Below are positions 42,065-48,245 of a stretch of DNA of 52,866 nt, in pieces. Source of the stretch: JBGSUZ01 sp963677505 (GTDB lineage: Bacteria > Bacillota > Clostridia > Peptostreptococcales > Acidaminobacteraceae); NCBI GenBank assembly GCA_963677505.2, contig CAXXWB010000034.1, forward strand, positions 1 to 52,866, given 5' to 3'. The notes under the pieces are model-generated. The model made no database searches and had not been told where the DNA came from. It saw only the letters and a program-made list of their open reading frames with translations. The translations under genes and the position numbers were made by a program. Position 1 is the first letter of the stretch. Every line of letters starts with the position of its first letter.

Positions 42065-42997
42065 TTATTTATATAAGACGTCAATCAAATAAGCTGAAAG
42101 TGCCTTTTTAGAAGCTTCTGCCTGTGCAGGCGTCCACTCTCTGAACCCTTTGCCGCTTTTAAAGCCAAGGTCGCCCTTGTCTAACATTTCTTTTAAAAGT
42201 GGTGACGGTTCGTGGCTGTCTTCTAAGTGTTTTAAAATATAGCTGTGGATGGCATAAGTTAAATCAATCCCTACCATATCAGCATTTTCAATAGGTGCAA
42301 GTTGTGGGAGTCGAATCCCTGGGCCAAACTTTAAGGCTTCGTCTACTGTCTCTGCATCTGCAATGCCTCTTTCCACAATGGAAATGGCCTCACGCCAAAG
42401 GGCATGTTGTAAGCGATTGGCTACAAAGCCAGGTACGTCTTTTTTAACATAAATCGGTTTTTTGCCCACTTGTTTAAGAAGGTTCATGGTTTGTGTCATG
42501 ACTTCTTCCGAGGTTTCCTCTGCCTTGACCACTTCCACTAGGGGAATCAGGTAAGGTGGGTTCCAGAAATGGGCCCCTACAACTCTGTCCTTTTTAATGG
42601 TTTTGGCAGCCACTTCCCCAATGCTCATGACTGAGGTATTGGTGGCGAGAATGGTATCTGGTCTGCAGTACTGCTCTAAATCAGCAAAGAGGTTTTGCTT
42701 GATTTCAAGGTTCTCAGGCACACATTCGATGATAAAATCTGCATCTTTTGCCGCCCCTGCTCTGTCTTCTGTCACCAGAATTCGCCCTACTAAGGCTTTA
42801 GCTTCCCCTTCGGTACAAATGCCTTTATCCATAAAAGCTTCTAGATTGCTGAGAATATTCTCGTGCACTCTGGCATCATCTTCTGGTCTGACCACCATGG
42901 TTACTTGAAGGCTTGGATCTGATGCAAAGACTTGCGCCAAGCCGTTCCCCATGAGTCCAGGGCCATAGATGACTATATTTTTGATTGCTCTATCCAT
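42065..42997 (-). CDS. 3-hydroxyacyl-CoA dehydrogenase family protein; candidate 3-hydroxy-5-oxohexanoate dehydrogenase
   Basis: NAD-dependent dehydrogenase, 310 residues. Rossmann loop NIVIYGPGLMGNGLAQVFA; FIIECVPENLEIKQNLFADL; catalytic histidine in GAHFWNPPYLIPLVEVV; VPGFVANRLQHALWRE; C-terminal helical domain ending at the same place as short 3HCDHs. The HFWNPPYLIPLVEVV version resembles carnitine dehydrogenase/lambda-crystallin-type enzymes that act on free acids rather than classic CoA-ester enzymes (HFFNPVP...), agreeing with a free-acid substrate such as 3-hydroxy-5-oxohexanoate. Lies 20 bases after the SDR gene. Confidence 0.86.
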   Translation of the reverse strand: MDRAIKNIVIYGPGLMGNGLAQVFASDPSLQVTMVVRPEDDARVHENILSNLEAFMDKGICTEGEAKALVGRILVTEDRAGAAKDADFIIECVPENLEIKQNLFADLEQYCRPDTILATNTSVMSIGEVAAKTIKKDRVVGAHFWNPPYLIPLVEVVKAEETSEEVMTQTMNLLKQVGKKPIYVKKDVPGFVANRLQHALWREAISIVERGIADAETVDEALKFGPGIRLPQLAPIENADMVGIDLTYAIHSYILKHLEDSHEPSPLLKEMLDKGDLGFKSGKGFREWTPAQAEASKKALSAYLIDVLYK

Positions 42998-43017
42998 CTT
43001 TTCCTCCTAGGGGTAAA

Positions 43018-43806
43018 TCAGCCCGCAGTGCAACCGCCATCGACGTAGATGATTTGACCTGTGATAAAGTCTGAAGCTGGTGCTGCAAGGTATACAGACG
43101 CCCCTACCATATCTTCTGGTACTGCTGCTCTGCCAAGCGGGATTCTGTCTAGGAATATTTTCTTAAGTTTTTCGTCTTCTAAGACTTGTTGTGTCAGTGG
43201 TGTCCAGAAAATGGTCGGTGCAATGGCATTCACTTTTATATTGTATTTAGCCCACTCTGTTGCCAATTGTTTTGTAATCATGTCTACCGCTGATTTGCTG
43301 GCACCATAAGCCGCATAACCGCCTGGGTGACCTGCAAAACCTCTAACCGAGGAAATATTGACAATTTTGCCTGAACCTTGTTCTTTCATGACTTTTCCAA
43401 CATGTTTGCAAGTAATGAAAGTCCCTGTCACGTTGATGTCTATGACTTGACGGAAATCGTCTATGATAAAATCTTCTGCTGCATGACGTTTTGCAATGCC
43501 TGCCACAGTGAAGAGAACATCAATTTTGCCGAACTTCTCCACGACTTCTTTAACCATAGCCTCAACCTGATCTTCTTTGGTCACATCACAAATAATGGCA
43601 TGTGCTTTACTGCCTGTCTTTTCAATTTTTGCAACGGCGTCTTCTAAAGTTTTCAAGGTTCTGCCTGTTACAACTACATCTGCGCCATAAGCCGCAAGAC
43701 CTTCACAGATGGCTTCACCTAAAGCCCCTGCACCACCTGTAACGATGGCTACTTTGCCCTCTAAGCTGAATAATTTTTTCAAGTTTTCTACCGATTGAAC
43801 TGACAT
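43018..43806 (-). CDS. Short-chain dehydrogenase/reductase; candidate phloroglucinol reductase
   Basis: Classical SDR, 262 residues: IVTGGAGALGEAICEGLAAY (cofactor loop), VTGRTLKTLED (an arginine after the glycine-rich strand favours NADPH), catalytic serine in VNISSVRGFAGHPGG and YAAYGASKSAVDM (YxxxK), YLAAPASDFITGQIIYVDGG at the end. The usual NNAG is replaced by TVAGIAKRH. SDRs related to polyhydroxynaphthalene reductases reduce phloroglucinol to dihydrophloroglucinol, and the four downstream genes carry the remaining steps, so this is the expected reductase. Sequence alone would allow many SDR substrates (for example gluconate or sugar). Confidence 0.84.
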   Translation of the reverse strand: MSVQSVENLKKLFSLEGKVAIVTGGAGALGEAICEGLAAYGADVVVTGRTLKTLEDAVAKIEKTGSKAHAIICDVTKEDQVEAMVKEVVEKFGKIDVLFTVAGIAKRHAAEDFIIDDFRQVIDINVTGTFITCKHVGKVMKEQGSGKIVNISSVRGFAGHPGGYAAYGASKSAVDMITKQLATEWAKYNIKVNAIAPTIFWTPLTQQVLEDEKLKKIFLDRIPLGRAAVPEDMVGASVYLAAPASDFITGQIIYVDGGCTAG

Positions 43807-43818
43807 ATTAAAAACCTC

Positions 43819-44160
43819 CTATTCTGGATAATTGATAACCACTAACATAGATGCTGGCATGTTACTTTCATTGATAAGTGAACGGCCTTCGTTTGCGCCG
43901 ATATGGATGGAATCATGTTTTTGAAGGACAATTGGGTTTTTATTCTCGTCGTAAACGGTCACTTCACCCTCTAAAACAAAATAGACTTTTTCTGTTGGAG
44001 AGGCGTCGTATTCGGCACCGCCTCCTGGAAGAAAATGAGATAATCCCATCCAAAATTTTTCTGCGCCTGACTCTTCTTTTCCGTGTAATCTAAGGGCTGT
44101 CATGTCAAAGTGCTTTGGTGCTGAATAAGGTTTTACATCGCTTAATACTCTTTTGATCAT
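43819..44160 (-). CDS. Small single-domain cupin of unknown function
   Basis: 113-residue cupin barrel: FWMGLSHFLPGGGAEYDASP, TEKVYFVLEGEVTVYDENKN and LQKHDSIHIGANEGRSLINE. The metal-binding histidines of cupin motif 1 (HxH) are replaced (AEYDASPTEK) and the motif 2 histidine is replaced by arginine; only the motif 1 glutamate remains, so it may not bind metal in the usual way. Starts at 44160 behind AGGAGGAG. It sits inside the catabolic operon between the CoA-transferase and SDR genes, 12 bases from the latter, so it should share the pathway, perhaps as ligand-binding, tautomerase-like or accessory protein. No known step is unfilled. Confidence 0.8.
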   Translation of the reverse strand: MIKRVLSDVKPYSAPKHFDMTALRLHGKEESGAEKFWMGLSHFLPGGGAEYDASPTEKVYFVLEGEVTVYDENKNPIVLQKHDSIHIGANEGRSLINESNMPASMLVVINYPE

Positions 44161-44214
44161 TCGCTGCTCCTCCTTTGTCATTTAAGCTTGTTAAAATAAT
44201 TGAAGCTTTTATTT

Positions 44215-44865
44215 CTATAATTTAAGCTTATCGCTTAAAATCAAATCCGCTTCGGTACACTGTAGAATTTCTTCTAAGGTGTGACCTTCCACAATTTCCA
44301 TCAGTTCTAAACCATGAGACTTTACTGAAAAAACGGCTTTTTCTGTAACGATTAGGTCAACACAACCTAGGCCTGTCAGAGGTAAGGTACATTGTTTTAA
44401 TATTTTGGGTTCTCCTTTTGCCGTATGGACCATGGCAACGATTACCTTTCTGGCGCCTGCTACTAGGTCCATTGCACCGCCCATGCCCGGCACCATTTTC
44501 CCCGGTACGGTGTGGCTGGCAATATTCCCTTGCTGATCCACTTGAAGAGCGCCTAAAACCGTCACATCGACATGACCGCCCCTTATAATGGCAAAGGATG
44601 TAGCGCTGTCAAAGAAACTTGCGCCTCTTTCGGTTAGGACAGGCTGATTCCCTGCGTTGATAATGTCCTTGTCCACTTGACCTTCCGTGGCGATTGCCCC
44701 CATACCTAAGAGTCCATTTTCCGATTGGAGTAAAATATGCACATTCTCTGGCAAATAGTTGGCAACTAAGGTGGGTAACCCTATGCCTAAGTTGACAATA
44801 TGGCCGTCTTCCATTTCTTTGGCAATGCGTATGGCGATGATTTCTTTTTCACTATGCTCTGCCAT
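44215..44865 (-). CDS. 3-oxoacid/acetoacetate CoA-transferase subunit B
   Basis: 216-residue beta subunit (AtoA/ScoB/CtfB type). The catalytic glutamate is in ILLQSENGLLGMG; other motifs: DGHIVNLGIGLPTLVANYLP, GGHVDVTVLGALQVD, GMGGAMDLVAGARKVIV. Start at 44865 overlaps the subunit A stop by one base (TAATG) and has GGAAGGGG upstream; the ATG six bases earlier is too close to that site. Transfers CoA between acetyl-CoA and acetoacetate, so both products of the BKACE step reach the thiolase. Acetate, butyrate or other acids are possible partners. Confidence 0.92.
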   Translation of the reverse strand: MAEHSEKEIIAIRIAKEMEDGHIVNLGIGLPTLVANYLPENVHILLQSENGLLGMGAIATEGQVDKDIINAGNQPVLTERGASFFDSATSFAIIRGGHVDVTVLGALQVDQQGNIASHTVPGKMVPGMGGAMDLVAGARKVIVAMVHTAKGEPKILKQCTLPLTGLGCVDLIVTEKAVFSVKSHGLELMEIVEGHTLEEILQCTEADLILSDKLKL

Positions 44866-45518
44866 TAACATTCCCCTTCCACAATATAGTCCACAAAAAC
44901 AGCTGGGGTCATAATCCATTCAGGTGCCAGCCCTTCTGGTTCTACTAACTTTTCTGCAGCTACGATGACAATATCCGCCGCCATAGCTGCTAAGGGATTA
45001 AAGTTCTGAGTAGTGCCACGGTAATAGACGTTGCCTAAAGTGTCCACAACAGAACCTCTTATGAGTGCCACATCTGCTCTAAGTGGCAATTCCAGCAAAT
45101 ATTCCTTGCCCTTTACTTCTATTTTGGTCTTTCCAATTTCTACTTCTGTACCAATGCCAGTCGGGGTCAAAAATCCGCCAATGCCAGCACCGCCGCTACG
45201 TATTTGCTCTGCCAATGTCCCTTGGGGCACCAATTCGACTTCCATTTGTCCTTCGTTCATAAGTTTTGCAATTTCAGGGTTTAAACCAATATGAGAAGCT
45301 ATTAATTTTTTCACCTGACCATTTGTAATAAGCTTTGCAATACCCCTGCCAGGGACTGCCCCGTCGTTTCCTATTACTGTCAAATTTTTAACAGATTTGG
45401 ACACAAGGGCATCCATAAGAATTTCAGGTGTGCCGACGCCCATGAAGCCGCCATACATAAGGGTCATACCCTCTTCTATAAAATCCATGGCTTGGGATAC
45501 ACTGATTACTTTATTCAT
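44865..45518 (-). CDS. 3-oxoacid/acetoacetate CoA-transferase subunit A
   Basis: 217-residue alpha subunit (AtoD/ScoA/CtfA type): EEGMTLMYGGFMGVGTPEIL, VIGNDGAVPGRGIAKLI, SGGAGIGGFLTPTGIGTEVE and YRGTTQNFNPLAAMAADIVI are characteristic. CAGGAGGTGACCC precedes the ATG. First gene of the eight-gene operon ending with thiolase at 38865, about 60 bases after a sigma-54 promoter. Confidence 0.93.
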   Translation of the reverse strand: MNKVISVSQAMDFIEEGMTLMYGGFMGVGTPEILMDALVSKSVKNLTVIGNDGAVPGRGIAKLITNGQVKKLIASHIGLNPEIAKLMNEGQMEVELVPQGTLAEQIRSGGAGIGGFLTPTGIGTEVEIGKTKIEVKGKEYLLELPLRADVALIRGSVVDTLGNVYYRGTTQNFNPLAAMAADIVIVAAEKLVEPEGLAPEWIMTPAVFVDYIVEGEC

Positions 45519-45578
45519 GGGTCACCTCCTGTCGTTTTGTTGACTGATTTCTCAAATTTTTTTCACAGCTTTCTCTAA

Positions 45579-45596
45579 TTGCAAGTGTCGTGCCAA
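45579..45596 (-). promoter_or_regulatory. Sigma-54 (-24/-12) promoter of the phloroglucinol-type operon
   Basis: Minus strand TTGGCACGACACTTGCAA matches the sigma-54 consensus TGGCAC-N5-TTGCA exactly (GG of -24 and GC of -12 correctly spaced). A ten-A tract lies immediately upstream and could bend the DNA. The start codon of the CoA-transferase A gene is about 60 bases downstream. Confidence 0.9.
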
Positions 45597-45647
45597 AATT
45601 TTTTTTTTGTCAAAACCCTTTGTTTTCAATGGATTTGAGCACAAATG

Positions 45648-45672
45648 AAAAAGGACCCTCATAGAGGTGTCC
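45648..45672 (-). terminator. Second hairpin/terminator between activator gene and operon
   Basis: GGACCCTC and GAGGTGTCC (45653-45672) pair with one bulge around ATA; five T follow on the minus strand. With the hairpin at 45703-45746 it would insulate the operon from activator-gene transcription. Confidence 0.7.
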
Positions 45673-45678
45673 GAATTT

Positions 45679-45696
45679 TAAATCATTTTTGAATTA
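45679..45696. promoter_or_regulatory. Upstream activator site A (18-bp imperfect palindrome)
   Basis: TAAATCATTTTTGAATTA, about 83 bases upstream of the sigma-54 -24 element; same pattern as sites B and C. Confidence 0.65.
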
Positions 45697-45702
45697 CAAA
45701 AA

Positions 45703-45746
45703 CAAAAAAACAGACAGAACGGGAGCAAACTCCCTTCTATCTGTTA
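45703..45746 (-). terminator. Terminator of the sigma-54 activator gene
   Basis: AACAGA..AGAACGGGAG pairs with CTCCCTTCT..TCTGTT around a CAAA loop; the minus strand continues with seven T. It lies about 50 bases past the activator stop. Confidence 0.88.
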
Positions 45747-45762
45747 ATTCATTTTTAAATCA
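45745..45762. promoter_or_regulatory. Upstream activator site B (18-bp imperfect palindrome)
   Basis: TAATTCATTTTTAAATCA; starts exactly 20 bases before site C (about two helical turns), and overlaps the edge of the activator terminator. Confidence 0.65.
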
Positions 45763-45764
45763 AG

Positions 45765-45782
45765 TGATTCAATTTTGAATCA
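45765..45782. promoter_or_regulatory. Upstream activator site C (18-bp palindrome)
   Basis: TGATTCAATTTTGAATCA, the most symmetric copy (GATTCAA/TTGAATC arms). Combined consensus of the three sites is TRAWTCAWTTTTRAATYA. Typical distance for enhancer sites of NtrC-type activators. Confidence 0.7.
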
Positions 45783-45796
45783 TTTCGTTTTCACCC

Positions 45797-47380
45797 CTAT
45801 TCTTGATTCACCTTAATCCCTAATTGTTTCGCTTTTCTAAACAAAGTAGGTTGACTGGTTCCAAGGGCTTCAGCGGCTTTATAGGTGCTTTTGTACTTGA
45901 TTAAAGCTTGTTCAATTAATTCTTTTTCCAGTTGTGCAACGGCCTCTTTTAAATTCACCGTAGCCTTTAATGTCACTGGCAAATTGCCCTCCATATAGCG
46001 TCCGAGAACAGTCATCACACTTTCTTCATTAATGACGACTTCATCGTCACTGACGATAATCCGCTCTATTACATTTCCAAGTTCTCTCACGTTACCGGGC
46101 CAGCGGTATCTGTCTAAAACATCAATCGCACCTTGACTGAGTTTTTTATCCTTTTCATATTTTAAATTGAATTTTGCTAGCATCATGTGAGCTAAGAGAG
46201 GAATATCGTCTATCCGATCTCTTAGTGGCGGTATGTGGATAGGGACTACATTAAGTCGATAATATAAGTCCTCTCTGAATCTTCCGCTCTCAATTTGCTT
46301 TTGCAAACTCTGATTGGTAGAGGCAATGACCCTTACGTCTACTTTGACGCTTTTTGTGCCACCAATGCGCATGAGTTCTCTTTCTTGTAAGACACGAAGG
46401 AGTTTGGATTGTAAATTAATCGGCATTTCTCCTATTTCGTCTAATAGCAAAGTTCCGCCGTTTGCCAGTTCGAACATACCGGGCTTTTCTTTGTTTTGTG
46501 CCCCTGTAAATGCCCCTTTTTCATAGCCAAACAGTTCAGATTCTAAGAGTGAATCTGGAATAGCGGCACAATTCACTTTGATATAGGGTGCCCCTGAGCG
46601 GTTGCTGCTTTGGTGAATTTCACGGGCAATAACTTCTTTGCCCACACCTGTTTCTCCCGTAATAAGGACGGTAGCTTCTGTCTTTGCCACATAACTGATC
46701 AGCTCCCGTATTTTTTTTATGTCTCCGCTCTCACCAATTAGGCCGCCTCTGCCAACTTGTAGGCTTTTATAATAATTGAGTTCGTCTAAGTAACGTTCAC
46801 TTTCTCTTTCGGCCTTCTCTAATTTGTCTTTAATGCTGATGATTTCAGTTAAGTCACGCATTACCGTTAAGACTTGAACCACATTCCCCTCATCATCAAA
46901 ATAGGGATTCCCTGTGATGAGGACTTTTTTCTTGTTGCTGGTTATGGTTGAAAACTGGGATATTTTTTTCTTCTGTTCAATAACCAAATGGGTTACTGCC
47001 CGGTTAAAAAGTCCCTGTGCTAAAATTGCCTCTATTTGATACCCCACTATTTGATTTTCCTCTATGCCTGTTATATCCGTATAGGCTCTATTAACTGCCA
47101 GAACCAGACCTGTCCCATCGGTAAGGCATATGCCGTCTGCGATGGCATCGCCAATAGCAAAGGCATCTAGTTCCCTCTGCCTATAGAGTTCTAAACCTTC
47201 AATACGACGACTGAGCTGGAGACTTAGATTTTGATACGCACTGAACCACTCATAACTTTCAGAGTCTATCTCTAAAAAGCCTTTTACCTCTGATAAAAAG
47301 CCTTCCTGATCTGAATTTTTAAGATTTAAGCGAAGTCCCTCTTTCAAGGATTCATCCATATAAAAGCGTTTAAGCGTCAT
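45797..47380 (-). CDS. Sigma-54-dependent transcriptional activator (PAS-AAA+-Fis)
   Basis: 527-residue enhancer-binding protein. After about 70 N-terminal residues of unknown type, a PAS domain (AIADGICLTDGTGLVLAVNR, EENQIVGYQIEAIL) reaches about residue 190; then the AAA+ domain with Walker A ATVLITGETGVGKEVIA, the sigma-54-contacting GYEKGAFTGAQNKEKPG, Walker B GGTLLLDEIGEM and RLNVVPIHIPPLRDR; and a C-terminal Fis-type helix-turn-helix (YKSTYKAAEALGTSQPTLFR). No receiver domain, so it likely senses a ligand through PAS. Start at 47380 behind GAGG; a TTG two codons upstream is possible. Adjacent to a sigma-54 promoter and three palindromic sites, so it is the expected activator of the downstream operon. 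Confidence 0.94.
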   Translation of the reverse strand: MTLKRFYMDESLKEGLRLNLKNSDQEGFLSEVKGFLEIDSESYEWFSAYQNLSLQLSRRIEGLELYRQRELDAFAIGDAIADGICLTDGTGLVLAVNRAYTDITGIEENQIVGYQIEAILAQGLFNRAVTHLVIEQKKKISQFSTITSNKKKVLITGNPYFDDEGNVVQVLTVMRDLTEIISIKDKLEKAERESERYLDELNYYKSLQVGRGGLIGESGDIKKIRELISYVAKTEATVLITGETGVGKEVIAREIHQSSNRSGAPYIKVNCAAIPDSLLESELFGYEKGAFTGAQNKEKPGMFELANGGTLLLDEIGEMPINLQSKLLRVLQERELMRIGGTKSVKVDVRVIASTNQSLQKQIESGRFREDLYYRLNVVPIHIPPLRDRIDDIPLLAHMMLAKFNLKYEKDKKLSQGAIDVLDRYRWPGNVRELGNVIERIIVSDDEVVINEESVMTVLGRYMEGNLPVTLKATVNLKEAVAQLEKELIEQALIKYKSTYKAAEALGTSQPTLFRKAKQLGIKVNQE

Positions 47381-47481
47381 CCTCAATCCTCTTTCTGCCT
47401 TTTCTAAGTTATTGAATCATAGTCTATTTGTTCATACTATCACCCAAGACCTTGAAAAGTCAAAAGTTCGAAATTGGGGAA

Positions 47482-47523
47482 TAAAAAAAGATGTATTCAT
47501 TATTAGCTAATTGAATACATCCT
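47482..47523 (-). terminator. Terminator of the cheX-like gene
   Basis: GATGTATTCA (47490-47499) pairs with TGAATACATC (47512-47521); seven T follow on the minus strand, isolating it from the activator gene. Confidence 0.85.
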
Positions 47524-47528
47524 TGTTT

Positions 47529-47996
47529 TTATTTTTCCTTAAACATCAATGTTAAATAAATAACATCCGCTTCATTTAACTTGCTCATCATCGGTAGTTT
47601 TATCCCTCTGTCCCCACTGAGGCGAATACCTTCTCCTTCAATGAGTGTTGGCGGTGTAATATCAATGTGGAGTTCGTCTTGGCTAAGTAATGTACTGAAC
47701 GTACCCATCATCATATTGCAAAATTCTTGAATGGCGGACTTGGCAATTTCATCCCATTCGCCACTGCCCATGCCCTGCATCATTTTATTGGCTGCTTTTA
47801 AAGCCACGTCTCTATTGCCGCTGATAATAACCTGTCCTCTTAGCTCTCCTGTTGTTCCTACAAGAACACAGACATTTTCTTCTGCGATTGGAATATTTAA
47901 CAGTTGTGGTCTACCTGCTGACAACTCTATACCCAGCATCATGCTCGCCACATTGCCTGTTGCTTCAATTAATTTGTTTATAACAACTACGTTCAT
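47529..47996 (-). CDS. CheX-like chemotaxis phosphatase family protein
   Basis: 155-residue protein of the CheC/CheX/FliY family, which dephosphorylates CheY-P. It shows IAKSAIQEFCNMMMGTFSTL, containing the E-x2-N phosphatase motif of the family, after VLVGTTGELRGQVIISGNRD, and ends with VIYLTLMFKEK. One E-x2-N motif is visible, as in CheX. The start has GAGGTG upstream. No other chemotaxis gene is in the window, and it is divergent from a c-di-GMP protein, so the target may be a different response regulator. Confidence 0.85.
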   Translation of the reverse strand: MNVVVINKLIEATGNVASMMLGIELSAGRPQLLNIPIAEENVCVLVGTTGELRGQVIISGNRDVALKAANKMMQGMGSGEWDEIAKSAIQEFCNMMMGTFSTLLSQDELHIDITPPTLIEGEGIRLSGDRGIKLPMMSKLNEADVIYLTLMFKEK

Positions 47997-48088
47997 CTAA
48001 CACCTCACACTCCCATTTGTTACCTTATATAAGTAAAATACATGTTTTAAGTCAGTTTATTCGTTTCAAAATAAGTTTATATCTAATT

Positions 48089-48118
48089 ATTATATATGTT
48101 ATTTTACATTCTAGTCAA
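48089..48118 (-). promoter_or_regulatory. Candidate promoter of the cheX-like gene
   Basis: Minus strand TTGACT (48113-48118), 18-base spacer, TATAAT (48089-48094). Confidence 0.6.
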
Positions 48119-48163
48119 ACCAATTAATTCTAACATAACTAATCTTGTATGTAAAACAATAAC

Positions 48164-48192
48164 TTGTCAATCTTTACAATGAATTATATAAT
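48164..48192 (+). promoter_or_regulatory. Promoter of the GGDEF-EAL gene
   Basis: TTGTCA (48164-48169), 17-base spacer, TATAAT (48187-48192), 53 bases before the start codon, with AAAGGAG between. Confidence 0.75.
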
Positions 48193-48245
48193 AATAAACA
48201 ATATAAAAACATATAAATTTCTTAACATGTAAAGGAGTTCCTTAT

